In this document: piece after piece, positions 8,440-16,082 of the stretch
Numbering within the stretch: position 1 is the first letter of the stretch
Layout: the number at the start of each line of letters is the position of its first letter
NCBI GenBank assembly: GCA_033557675.1
Contig: JAWQRM010000699.1
Coordinates: 1 to 20,364 of the forward strand
From: Coptodactyla brooksi
Lineage: Eukaryota; Arthropoda; Insecta; Coleoptera; Scarabaeidae
Length of the DNA: 20,364 bases
Direction: 5' to 3'
Made by a program: the position numbers and the translations under genes
The notes under the pieces: generated by a model
Databases searched by the model: none
What the model was told of the DNA's origin: nothing
The model's input: the letters and a program-made list of their open reading frames with translations, nothing else

Positions 8440-8622
8440 TGTTATTTTGCATGCGAATGATGGTAGTGTGGTGGATCTAGTGCAAGGTTAGGCCTCGATA
8501 AACACACACAGTGACCGTGACCTAGCGAAAGGTGCTGAGCTAGCAGCTCAGTCACCTCAATAATTAGTATATCAGCAGCGTTAGGTTAATAATAGAGTGT
8601 TCAAAAAAAGTAGTTTATTTCA
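8440..8622 (+). repeat. LTR-like dispersed repeat, copy 4, with LTR-like ends
   Basis: The shared part begins TGATGGTAGTGTGG at 8458; a TGTTA start at about 8440 is also possible. It holds the family hairpin at 8531-8556 (GGTG/CACC and CTGAGCT/AGCTCAG arms), then GTTAGGTTAATAATAG, and ends TTTATTTCA at 8622. A TG...CA repeat of 165-183 bp followed at once by a primer-binding-site-like sequence is the expected layout of a 5' LTR. Copies 2 and 5 also end in TATTCA, which supports this end. Confidence 0.55.
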
Positions 8623-8640
8623 TGGCGCCCGAAACAGGAC
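8623..8640 (+). other. Primer-binding-site-like sequence (tRNA-Lys type)
   Basis: TGGCGCCCGAAACAGGAC directly follows the CA end of LTR-like copy 4. The 3' end of animal tRNA-Lys(UUU) would prime on TGGCGCCCGAACAGGGAC. The first 11 bases match exactly, and the rest match with one extra A and one missing G. Position and sequence together suggest a reverse-transcription primer site. Confidence 0.5.
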
Positions 8641-8653
8641 AGGCGTGGAAAAG

Positions 8654-8896
8654 CTAGAGAATTGGAGAAATGGAACGACTGCAAGAAATGTCGTCCATGA
8701 AGGACGGTTCTGCCAAGGAGTCACTAAGTAATTGTTGCAGAGCAACATTATCCTTGTTGACATCCTGCAGCGTACTAAGAATATGAGAGAATACTTCCTC
8801 GTGATAATTTTGTAAAGCAATTTTCCGGGAAACGTAAGAGCAGCAGGCATCAAATTGGACGCCTGTACGAGAAAAATCTCCACCGCTATCCTTACA
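8654..8896 (-). CDS. Unrecognised coding-like frame (possible terminal exon or element ORF)
   Basis: Eighty stop-free codons on the minus strand read GGDFSRTGVQFDACC, YVSRKIALQNYHEEVFSHIL, LQDVNKDNVALQQLLSD, LAEPSFMDDI and SRSISPIL, then a stop at 8656-8654. The composition is that of a soluble helical protein, acidic and leucine-rich. There is no methionine near its start, so it would need an upstream exon; no strong splice acceptor is visible. An AATAAA lies at 8619-8614, 35 nt past the stop. An overlapping minus frame (8620-8883) is also open but has less protein-like composition. It conflicts with the plus-strand LTR reading of 8440-8640. No family was recognised. Confidence 0.3.
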   Translation of the reverse strand, partial: CKDSGGDFSRTGVQFDACCSYVSRKIALQNYHEEVFSHILSTLQDVNKDNVALQQLLSDSLAEPSFMDDISCSRSISPIL

Positions 8897-8964
8897 TCAT
8901 TACGGGATCTTATAACTTGCTAAGGGGCGAATAAACACCGCAGGAAGCTAGTACACCCACACAA

Positions 8965-9600
8965 TTACCACGACAGCGCAGCTTCTGTTACCGGAACTCT
9001 AAAATCCCAAGTAAATCCCGCTGCAGGCACAATAAATTGCGGAGCAGGCTGCCCCCTACCGGCGCGCTTAACGCTATAAAAGTCACCACGCTCCGCTAAA
9101 TTTAATTTCGCAATATGAAACTGCGTTTTAGTCCGGACGAGTACCTTTGCGGCGTCGCTGTTAATCTTGCAGCGGCGTCGTTCCTGTTGCGTCCCGCCGC
9201 GTCCCGCCACCCGATCGCCGTACCCCCCGGGGCCGCATTGCGCTACTCCCGCCCCTATTTACATTTCCGGCATTTCGAATCGGTCGAGAAATTCGTCGCG
9301 CGCTCGCTCGGACGGCTTCAACACCACGCGGATTCCGATAACGTGGCGCCCGTAGTAAAGTTTCCAGAAACAGGACCGCCGGGCCGTTGGGGCATAGTTC
9401 GCGGTGTCCCCAAACCGGATCCAGATCAATTCCACGACTTCGGAACGCCAGAGCCAAGTTGGAGTTAAGAGGGAATTTTATGGACGGATTGGGGAAGTGC
9501 ATTAGCCCGAGCAACGCCACACGGACCATTACCGAAGCCATCTCTCGTCATACGAAGCTAGACGCACTCTTATCCATTAAAACATTTTAAAATAGAAGCT
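8965..9600. other. GC- and CpG-rich island with overlapping open frames
   Basis: This is a strongly GC-rich block in an AT-rich window, richest from about 9120 to 9470. The longest plus frame (9115-9468, 117 codons) starts MKLRFSPDEYLCGVAV and ends FGTPEPSWS. Minus frames of 81 and 126 codons overlap it. GC-rich sequence lowers stop frequency, so none is convincing alone, and no domain was recognised. A promoter CpG island, an isolated exon or a foreign insertion are all possible. Confidence 0.35.
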
Positions 9601-9697
9601 TTTCGTATTGATAAAGCCTTGCGGGTTAGCGCGAAGGAATCCCAATCAAGCCCGAAATAGCTACGTTTCCCACCACTTCAAATTTCTTGGGTGAATA

Positions 9698-9940
9698 AGA
9701 ATAATCTATTCTTAACCTAACGGTGCTTATATACTAATTTTTGAGGTGACTGAGCTTGCTGCCTCAGCACCTTTCGCTGGGTCACGGTTAGCGTTTATTG
9801 TTTACTGCGTTTTCGACCTACTAATGACTGTGTCTGTTTATCGAGGCCTAACCTTGCACTCGATCCACCACACTACCATCATGACTACATTCATGATGGT
9901 TCATATTTGAATTACGAATTAATATTTTGTAACAGTTTAA
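9698..9940 (-). repeat. LTR-like dispersed repeat, copy 5 (most complete)
   Basis: Read on the minus strand from TGATGGTAGTGTGGTGG (9891) or possibly TGTTACAAAATATT (about 9935), it includes AGTGCAAGGTTAGGCC, CATTAGTAGGTC, AACAATAAACGCTAACC and the family hairpin at 9771-9745. A second stem AAGAATA-GAT-TATTCTT precedes a TTATTCA end. The second stem is AATAATA...TTATTATT in copy 2, a paired change that keeps the stem. A purine-rich AAAAAAGAAATTAAA precedes the TGTTA start. Confidence 0.6.
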
Positions 9941-10086
9941 TTTCTTTTTTGGTTTGGTGCTCGGATTTTGCTACTTTTAAATTTTCGTCGTCCGTCCATT
10001 CACAGGTGGCGCCACACCTATAGGTTAAAGGTTTGAATTTTGTTTTTATTTGGGTGATTATTATTTACTGTTTCAGCGTTTTTGCT

Positions 10087-10400
10087 CTATATTATTTTTT
10101 TTGGTCCTGAGGTTTCTCTTAATCGTTTCCGTTTCCTTGTGTCGCGAATTTCTTCTTTACAATTTTCTTTGTAATTGTAAAGAAAAAATTCCGTTTCTTT
10201 ACAATTGTCCTCGCTAAATTTAATTATTTCAACCCATTGGTTGGGGGAAATATCGCGCCTTTGTTTTCCAAAGTTGGACTGACGGATCACGGCGCGATTT
10301 TTTGGACAGAGGCTGCGAATTTGGTTCCAGCGTCCATTACGGCTGTGTCGGATAAATCCTTTCTCAACACCGTTCCCAATTGCCAGAACATCCAGAACTA
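10087..10400 (-). pseudogene. Unrecognised element ORF, copy B (open)
   Basis: The minus frame of about 104 codons reads DVLAIGNGVEKGFIRHSRNG, then IRQSNFGKQRRDISPNQ, EIIKFSEDNCKETE, YNYKENCKEEIRDTRKRKR and ends SGPKKII. It lacks the TGA seen in copy A (7572-7884). Homology to copy A begins at TTCTGGATGTTCTGG, so the methionine about 13 codons further up (MQYFFPRLVL) lies largely outside the element and is probably fortuitous. It leads into LTR-like copy 5 in the same orientation, giving an element piece of about 700 bp inverted relative to 7572-8099. Family not recognised; the strongly basic C-terminus suggests nucleic-acid binding. Confidence 0.45.
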
Positions 10401-10609
10401 GACGTGGGAAGAAATACTGCATCCACGTGTACGATATTTCCCTCGAAAAGTTTGGTCACCACGTGTCCGGAGGCGTTCGTACACTCAAGGTCGCCGTTCG
10501 CGAACGAGAGTTCGTCACCGGGCGACGAAGCGATATCTCAGCGTCCGAGGGAGACCGTCCGAGGGGTACCTCGAGACGGAAACGACAATTGAGGCGTCGA
10601 GATACTGTA

Positions 10610-10612
<3 letters not shown>
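10401..10612. other. GC-richer stretch with short overlapping frames
   Basis: CpG-containing sequence between the element copy and the microsatellite. A plus frame to 10592 and a minus frame both stay open, and neither shows a recognisable motif. It resembles the GC-rich islands at 8965-9600 and 12090-12570. Confidence 0.35.
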
Positions 10613-10659
<47 letters not shown>

Positions 10660-10691
10660 ATATGTATATATATATCTCATATATATATATG
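10613..10691. repeat. TA-type microsatellite
   Basis: A pure (TA)n run of about 37 nt is followed by GTATATAT units and a CTCATATATATATATG tail. Open frames through it, coding for alternating I and Y, are artefacts. Confidence 0.95.
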
Positions 10692-10773
10692 TTCAACTCT
10701 TACAGTTCATAATGAAATTGTGGATTTAAATGAATATGCTTCTATTGAGTCATGTGCTTACAGAGAGCCCTAA

Positions 10774-10818
10774 CAGAAATTGTTGAAGAATTGTGCAATA
10801 ATTCTTCAACAATTTCTG
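10774..10818. repeat. Perfect 19-bp hairpin, 7-nt loop
   Basis: CAGAAATTGTTGAAGAATT at 10774-10792 is exactly complementary to 10800-10818, and pairing stops sharply at both ends. It is shorter than a typical animal miRNA precursor stem. It may be a tiny foldback element or a by-product of inverted duplication. Confidence 0.75.
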
Positions 10819-10902
10819 GAACAACAAGTTTGGAGGTTTGAAACTTCTTGTTGGGGTTTGTTTGTCCAATGCAATATAGAGGTTATTTTATGTCTTTGTT
10901 AA

Positions 10903-10985
10903 ATTGTGGATTTGGAACCTTTGGCTCTGTGACAAGATGGTCACTGGTCACCACTTCACCAAAACAGTAAATTAATCATATTATC
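10903..10985 (-). mobile_element. Penelope-like element terminal fragment (piece 4, diverged)
   Basis: On the minus strand TTTTGGTGAAGTGGTGACC is followed by a TTGTCACAGAGCC stretch and AAAGGTTCCAAATCCAC. This is the same order as piece 3 (5046-5122), but more diverged. No hammerhead core is visible upstream. Confidence 0.4.
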
Positions 10986-11099
10986 AAATAAATTAATCGC
11001 CCAACGTAAGTTTCGCCTGCAAAGTCAATCTCATCTAGAGCCAGCAGGCACAGAGGACTTAAGATACTGTACTTTCCAGTATATACTAGAGTTTGGTAA

Positions 11100-11340
11100 A
11101 CAGATGCTATACCCTACTATCGAACGTGACCCGTGCATCTTATGTATTCCCGTATTTGCATTTATTTGCCTATTACATTTTATGGGAGCTAAACGATATT
11201 GTTTTATTATAGAATATTCTTTTATTTATTTGTTTCTATTTATTTGTAGTTATTTTAATAAATTATTTTTATTATTTATTTTCAAACTTATTTTATATGG
11301 TGTCCGTATTTATTTTTTGTTTATTTTTAAAGCCTCCTCC
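11100..11340. other. AT-rich low-complexity stretch
   Basis: T-rich sequence of TTTATTTAT-type repeats. The open frame across it encodes a hydrophobic F/L/I/Y-rich product typical of T-rich low-complexity DNA, so it is not called as a gene. Confidence 0.5.
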
Positions 11341-11430
11341 CCTTCGAGGACAACAATCTTGAACTGTGAACTGCACAGAGTGACGCTGGGCTCGGCCCAC
11401 TCAGTGAAAGAGGGGTGGGTTGTAAAAGAT

Positions 11431-11779
11431 GGGAAAAGGTGCCGCGTTCTCGTGAACCAGATCACCCTGTATATGCAGTCCACCTGTACGACGACGAAAA
11501 CGAGACGTCGCGGAATACATAGAAAACACCTCCTTCCAAGAGAAACAAGTCACATATATTAACAAAATACAAACAAAGTACACAATCAAAGTAAGTTTAT
11601 AAGAATTTTAATAAAAGTAACCTTTCCTTAAATGCAATTCCAGTAATAAGTTTAGCCGTGTTGCCGACAGATGTCGATCTCTACCTGAACGTCGCAAAGG
11701 ATACGTTCCAAAATAAGATCACCCTTGCGGTAATGTCTAACAAAACAAATGTCAAAATATGTAAACAAGCAAAAGACAG
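11431..11779 (+). repeat. Duplicated segment, longer copy (matches 8107-8438)
   Basis: This copy retains the 29 nt missing at 8107-8438 and continues into unique sequence on both sides, so it is the likelier source. It includes GATCACCCTGTATA. Insect transposons often have a terminal CAGGGTG motif, so part of it may itself be an element end. Confidence 0.7.
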
Positions 11780-11864
11780 ATTGAAAACCAGCCAATATGA
11801 GGCTTGCAGTTACAATAATAAGGTAAGTTCGTTGGCTCTCGAAAGGGATTTGTTCAAAATGTAA
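11595..11864 (+). CDS. Unrecognised exon-like frame ending at a splice-donor-like site
   Basis: The frame opens after a stop at 11592-11594 and reads LSLNAIPVISLAVLPTDVDL, YLNVAKDTFQNKITLAVMSN, KTNVKICKQAKDRLKTSQYE and ACSYNNK. At 11822/11823 AAG meets GTAAGT, a consensus 5' splice site; read-through ends at 11862-11864. The first half is also open in the partial copy at 8107-8438. There is no convincing upstream acceptor or start codon. The opposite strand is open too (11652-11939), so strand is not certain. It may be an orphan exon or an element fragment. No domain was recognised. Confidence 0.3.
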   Translation, partial: VYKNFNKSNLSLNAIPVISLAVLPTDVDLYLNVAKDTFQNKITLAVMSNKTNVKICKQAKDRLKTSQYEACSYNNKVSSLALERDLFKM

Positions 11865-12089
11865 TTCGTCCGATATTATCATAATCGCGGAATGGCGGAC
11901 ACGGCGTATGAGTAGAGGGTTCGAATAAATCAACGACACAACACGTAAAAGACCCTCTCCCTCAAATTCGTTTCCGAGGGTAACCGATCCACTAGAAAAT
12001 CTAATCGGACAGGATCTGGCGCAGAATAAAATACCACCCCCTCATAATTTCGACATAACTGACGCGGATTTAATGGGACACCTTCAATT
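11865..12089. other. Spacer, nothing recognised
   Basis: Mixed-composition sequence leading into the GC-rich block. A GGTTCGAAT at 11919 resembles a tRNA B box but has no partner A box or cloverleaf. Confidence 0.4.
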
Positions 12090-12316
12090 CAATTGTTTAC
12101 CGTGCGAGCACATGACATTTCCCGCATTTCCCGGTAATAATAGGAAGGTGTAGTTGTACAATTTCCGCGCGATTGACCGTAATGCGACGTGTACCGAAAT
12201 AAAACGTCATTATCATGCAAACGCGACGGTCGAGTGGAGCGAGGGCCGACGCGGCGTCGGCTAGACTGAATAAAAGCAATTTGTATCGCAGGGGGGGCGC
12301 CGCGACGCCCACAGAT

Positions 12317-12337
12317 GCCGCCGCCGCCGCCGCCGCC
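12317..12337. repeat. (GCC)7 trinucleotide repeat
   Basis: Seven uninterrupted GCC units inside the GC-rich block. Confidence 0.95.
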
Positions 12338-12451
12338 TCGCGCTCCGCTCGTGAACGCAGTCGGCTGTGAAATTGCGTTTTCATAAGCAATAACCATAAC
12401 GTATAGAACGGGCGATTGGAACGCGCTAGTATTAATGGGGCGCCGTTCGGG

Positions 12452-12487
12452 GGCGCCCCGCGCGCGGGGCGCCACCCCGCGCGGGGT
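12452..12487. repeat. Two adjacent perfect GC palindromes
   Basis: GGCGCCCCGCG at 12452-12462 is followed directly by its complement at 12463-12473 (22-nt palindrome). ACCCCGC and GCGGGGT then form a 14-nt palindrome at 12474-12487. Both share a CCCCGCG core. Confidence 0.85.
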
Positions 12488-12723
12488 CTCGCGAAAGCCA
12501 AGCTTTAATTAATCCGAAAACGCACGGCCGGAAATGCCGATTGGCAAGGAACGAAGGGGTCGGCCTTCGGTACCACTTTGTAGAACACAAAAATAGATTA
12601 GTAGGCCGTGAAAACAAAAGATGCAATAGGTACGTTAAAATATTAAAACGTTTTAGTTTAATGCTAATGTGATTTAGTAGATTTTTCGTGTTGTTTGTGT
12701 TTGTTTCTTTTCTTTCTTTCAAA

Positions 12724-12888
12724 ATGCTTTATACAAGCGAAGAGTCATTTGATATGGTAGGAGTTTATTTTGAGTCCATGAGAAATACTTTCGAAACACT
12801 TTCAAGGAGCAAAGGTAGGCAATTATTGACTTATAACCCTATAAATTATATGGGTAGAAGGCGAGATATGCATTGTAAGTCATTGTAA
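12724..12888 (+). pseudogene. Possible DUF4817-type helix-turn-helix fragment
   Basis: From the ATG at 12724 the frame reads MLYTSEESFDMVGVYFES, then MRNTFETLSRSKGRQ, and ends CKSL at 12888. Insect transposon-derived proteins often begin with a helix-turn-helix of the form (Y/F)TSEE-x-DM-x-VYGE-x-x-x-N-x-x-A-x-R-x-Y, and the first 30 residues fit that spacing. The expected glycine after VY is F, and the aromatic/proline part after the second helix is missing, so the domain is partial. An in-frame ATG 36 nt upstream adds a hydrophobic LFVFVSFLSF start. A GTAGGC at 12813 could be a weak splice donor. The similarity is recalled, not searched. Confidence 0.35.
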
Positions 12889-13008
12889 GTTCGCAATGAT
12901 TGGGCGAATAAGAGATTGTCTATAAACTATATAGTATTCATATAAATACGGTTAAAAATAATCCTTGAAAATTCTTGAAATGGTGAAACAACGGTCTACA
13001 GATTCTAG

Positions 13009-13686
13009 AGCTTTTTCAGGAAAAAAATCTACGATTACAATTTCTAGCGTCCTCGACATTTTCTTGTGCAAACCTCCCTGCCACTATCTTAGGAGGTAAT
13101 TACTCACCAGGATGATTAAAAGGGACTTCTTTAGAAACTAGGTCTTACAGTACATAGCTTTTCATTTAACCTTTTTGGAATATGACATTCGCGTTTTGTA
13201 GATTTATTTAAATGCACTGTGAAAAATTACGCGTTTATGAAAAGGTATAATCTAAACAAATTATATTTTTTTTCTGTATTAATAATATTTAAAAATGAAA
13301 CAAAAATTTAGGCAGTCAGGAAAAGCTCTGAAGAATTCTCAAACAGTTTCAATTTAATTCAATGTGTACTAACCTGCGTTGAATTAATTTTATGAAATAA
13401 GACCAATGAATAAATAACTTCTTATTTATTTATTTTGATCGTGTGCTGTAATGCAACCAACCTTGCAGGTCTTAATTACAATTTGTAGTCGTCCACATTG
13501 AGGATGGGCTTTATATCTGTAATAAGTGGCACATTCAGATCCATTTATTAATGAAGTAAACGCCTCTTGGGAGTAATTTTTTTGTTGAAATTATATTTTA
13601 AAAAATTACTAGATAAATTGTTGGTTCAAAACTTTTATTGTAGTCTTCCAATCTGAAACTGGGTTTTACGGCTTGTTCTACTGGCT
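13009..13686 (+). repeat. Left arm of long inverted repeat
   Basis: It begins AGCTTTTTCAGGAAAAAAATC and matches the reverse complement of 14487-15083. The outer 430 bp (13009-13440) align nearly continuously with scattered substitutions and small indels. The inner part aligns at 13533-13552 (TTCAGATCCATTTATTAAT) and 13627-13686 (CAAAACTTTTATTG...CTGGCTTTA), with about 80 bp more sequence here than in the right arm. No transposase or known terminal repeat was recognised. Confidence 0.8.
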
Positions 13687-14486
13687 TTATAAACCACTTT
13701 TTAAGCTCACATAAAATTGTTTACGTTAAATTAGAACAAGAAGAACAATACCAAGAAATAATGGTATTGCTGTTTAAAAAAAATGAATGAAGGATTGTTG
13801 CAAATGGATCAGAAATAATCAAACCATCTTTCATTGGGGAATCATCAATTTGGTATGGTGTAATAGAAAATTCTACACTATAAACTGACAAATTTACTTA
13901 ATTACAAGTTTAATGGGCATCTTAATAGCTTCCTTGTACACCAAACAGTTATTACACGACACACATTAATACCTTCAATGCGGTGGTGTTGTTATTTTGG
14001 GACATTGTTGACAAATGTCTTGTAGACACGCACGCAACGAAAGGCGTTATTTGTATGTCAACTCACCCCGTACGGAAGGAAAAGCAGGTATGTAAAAACC
14101 TGCCCCCCACACCACCTATTGATTTTATACTAATGTGTATGTGTACCGGTATAAAAGCTCCATCGACCGGTTATTAAATGAAGCCAGTACAAAGTTGTGA
14201 ATTATTAAAGCGTTGTTTGCGTTTATTTCGGGCCGTGGCATTAAAAATACATTTGGGTGCGAATGAATCGTAAAATATCGTCATTTGGGGGGCCGTGCCG
14301 AAAGGGCACTGTTATTTCGGGGGGTGTTAAAATGTTCGGATTAATTTAAATGGTAATGTGCAACATCCGTATTAATTTTTGCTTGCTGCTTGGGAATAAG
14401 TTTTATAACATTCATTTTGTGCACAAGATTATAAAATGTTGGCAATTACTTAGCTTTGCTATTGTATAAAATGTTAAAAATATGTA
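13687..14486. other. Loop region of the long inverted repeat
   Basis: About 800 bp between the arms. It holds an 8-bp hairpin (13746-13769, arms CAATACCA/TGGTATTG), an unremarkable 64-codon frame at 13983-14177, and a G-rich stretch at 14285-14330. No gene was recognised. Confidence 0.45.
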
Positions 14487-15083
14487 TAGCCAGTAAATGA
14501 AGCTGTAATATCCAGTTTCAGATTGGAAGACTGCAATAAAAGTTTTGAAAGTTTTGTTTTTACTTATGTATTTGTTATTTATTAATAAATGGATCTGAAT
14601 GTAATTATTAGACGGTCTGTCCTTCTCTGACATTTATAGAAATTGACACCTGATCAAAATAATAAATAAATAAGAAGTTATTCATTGGTCTTATTTCATA
14701 AAATTAATTCAACGCAGGTTAGTACACATTGAATTAAATTGAAACTGTTTGAGAATTCTTCAGAGCTTTTCCTAACTGCCTAAATTTTTTTTTCATTTTT
14801 AAATATTATTAATATAGAAAAAGTCAGTTTATAATTTGATTAGATTATACCTTCTCATAACTGTAATTTTTCTTAGAGCATTTAAACAAATCTACAAAAC
14901 GCGAATGTCATGTTCCAAACAGGTTTAATGAAAATCTATGTACTGCAAGACCTAGTTTCTAAAGAGGTAGCTTTTAACCATCCTGGTGAGTATTACCTCC
15001 TAAGATAGTGGCAGGGAGGTTTGCACAAGAAAATGTCGAGTGCGCTAGAAATTGTAACCGTAGATTTTTTTCCTGAAAAAGCT
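14487..15083 (-). repeat. Right arm of long inverted repeat
   Basis: This is the reverse complement of 13009-13686, ending CCTGAAAAAGCT at 15083. A minus frame (14412-14633) covers part of it, but the frame is not preserved in the left arm, so it is not called as a gene. Confidence 0.8.
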
Positions 15084-15842
15084 TTAAATTTCTGTCAATG
15101 GATGTTGCTTTAGAAACAAAACCTGGCAATTAATTAATAAATAAACCTTGGGAATCTTTTGCGGAGAACAGTAGAAGATGTTTTAATTTTCAGTTTACTA
15201 TAAATATTCATCTTTTTGAAACAGAATATGTACGCAGAAAAATATGTCTTCTTTGAGAAAAAAAGCAGCAACATAAAATAATTTTCTTTATGTCTGAACA
15301 AAACCATTTCCTTTTATATGTTAACTTAACCTAATTACCGACTGTACCTTCAACAATAAAGCAGTTGAATCCTCATTAAAATACGAAACTCTATGTGAAA
15401 TCCCACGAAGTTTGAAGGTTCGTAAACCCACAAAGACAGCTTTAGCGATTCTTTGCAAGTGAAGCTTTATTGGAACGTTTTAGGAAATCTTCAGTGGACA
15501 AGTTTCTGTACAGGTATACGAGGTTTGTGCACAATTGTGTAAACAATACAACACTAAAAACATGTGTAAATAATAATCTCGCAATATAGGTTTTCACGGT
15601 TCACAAAATAGAACAATTTATGTTTAGGTTAAAAAGAACAAGTAATCGTAATAGCAGAAAAAAATTAAGCTGCTTTGAATTATATAGTATTACTGTGTAT
15701 TCAATAATATCTTAAATTTTATTTATAAAATGTATAGGTAGGCTTTCCAGCTTCAAAAATATTGCTGCAAGATTTAAACTTAATAAAATAAAATAGAATT
15801 GGAAATTCAAAAAAGCAATAAAGTAATAAAATTCATAAACTG
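15084..15842. other. AT-rich spacer
   Basis: Contains the second copy of a 26-nt dispersed repeat (15267-15292, matching 4929-4954 with one mismatch). No gene was recognised. Confidence 0.45.
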
Positions 15843-16082
15843 TTGGTCTTTTCAATGTGGTGTATCACGTCCTTAGTAATTTCTTTTTTTTACTTTTTCC
15901 TTTTTTTAGTCTTTCTCTCTCGTCGCGTTCTCATCAGACGTTCTCTGTTTTTTCCCCCTCCTTTCGTCCTTCATCGCGTTGCCCGCGGGATCTCGGCGGT
16001 TGCGCGTCTGGCAATTTTAAGCGAAAGTCAATATTTTACTTCAAAAGACGCGCGGGCGCTTCAAAAATAAAATCTGAATAAG
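15843..16082. other. Pyrimidine-rich tract and short GC-rich tail
   Basis: A T/C-rich plus strand from about 15885 to 15975 is followed by a CpG-containing stretch. Two overlapping plus frames (75 and 74 codons) cross it in different phases. Both are S/F/L-rich, as expected of pyrimidine tracts, and neither is convincing. Confidence 0.45.

Larger units (their letters stand above)
12090..12570. other. GC-rich CpG block with palindromes
   Basis: This block is dense in CpG, with a (GCC)7 run at 12317-12337 and perfect palindromes at 12452-12487. Three long minus-strand frames cross it in different phases (12089-12475, 12097-12501, 12432-12722). They code for A/G/R-rich products and are composition artefacts. 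It could be a CpG-island promoter of a gene lying outside the visible exons. Confidence 0.4.

Noticed and set aside
10427..10729. Open frames with IYIYIY runs
   Set aside because: Produced by the TA microsatellite.
11104..11562. 152-codon plus-strand frame
   Set aside because: The first half is T-rich low-complexity DNA coding for F/L/I/Y runs, and the second half lies in a duplicated segment where the frame is not shared intact.
11915..11935. GGTTCGAAT as a tRNA B box
   Set aside because: No A box or acceptor stem at the right distance.
12089..12722. Three minus-strand open frames of 96-134 codons
   Set aside because: They overlap in different phases across CpG-rich sequence and code for A/G/R-rich low-complexity products.
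14412..14633. 73-codon minus frame in the inverted repeat
   Set aside because: The frame is disrupted in the other arm and the product is AT-driven with no motif.
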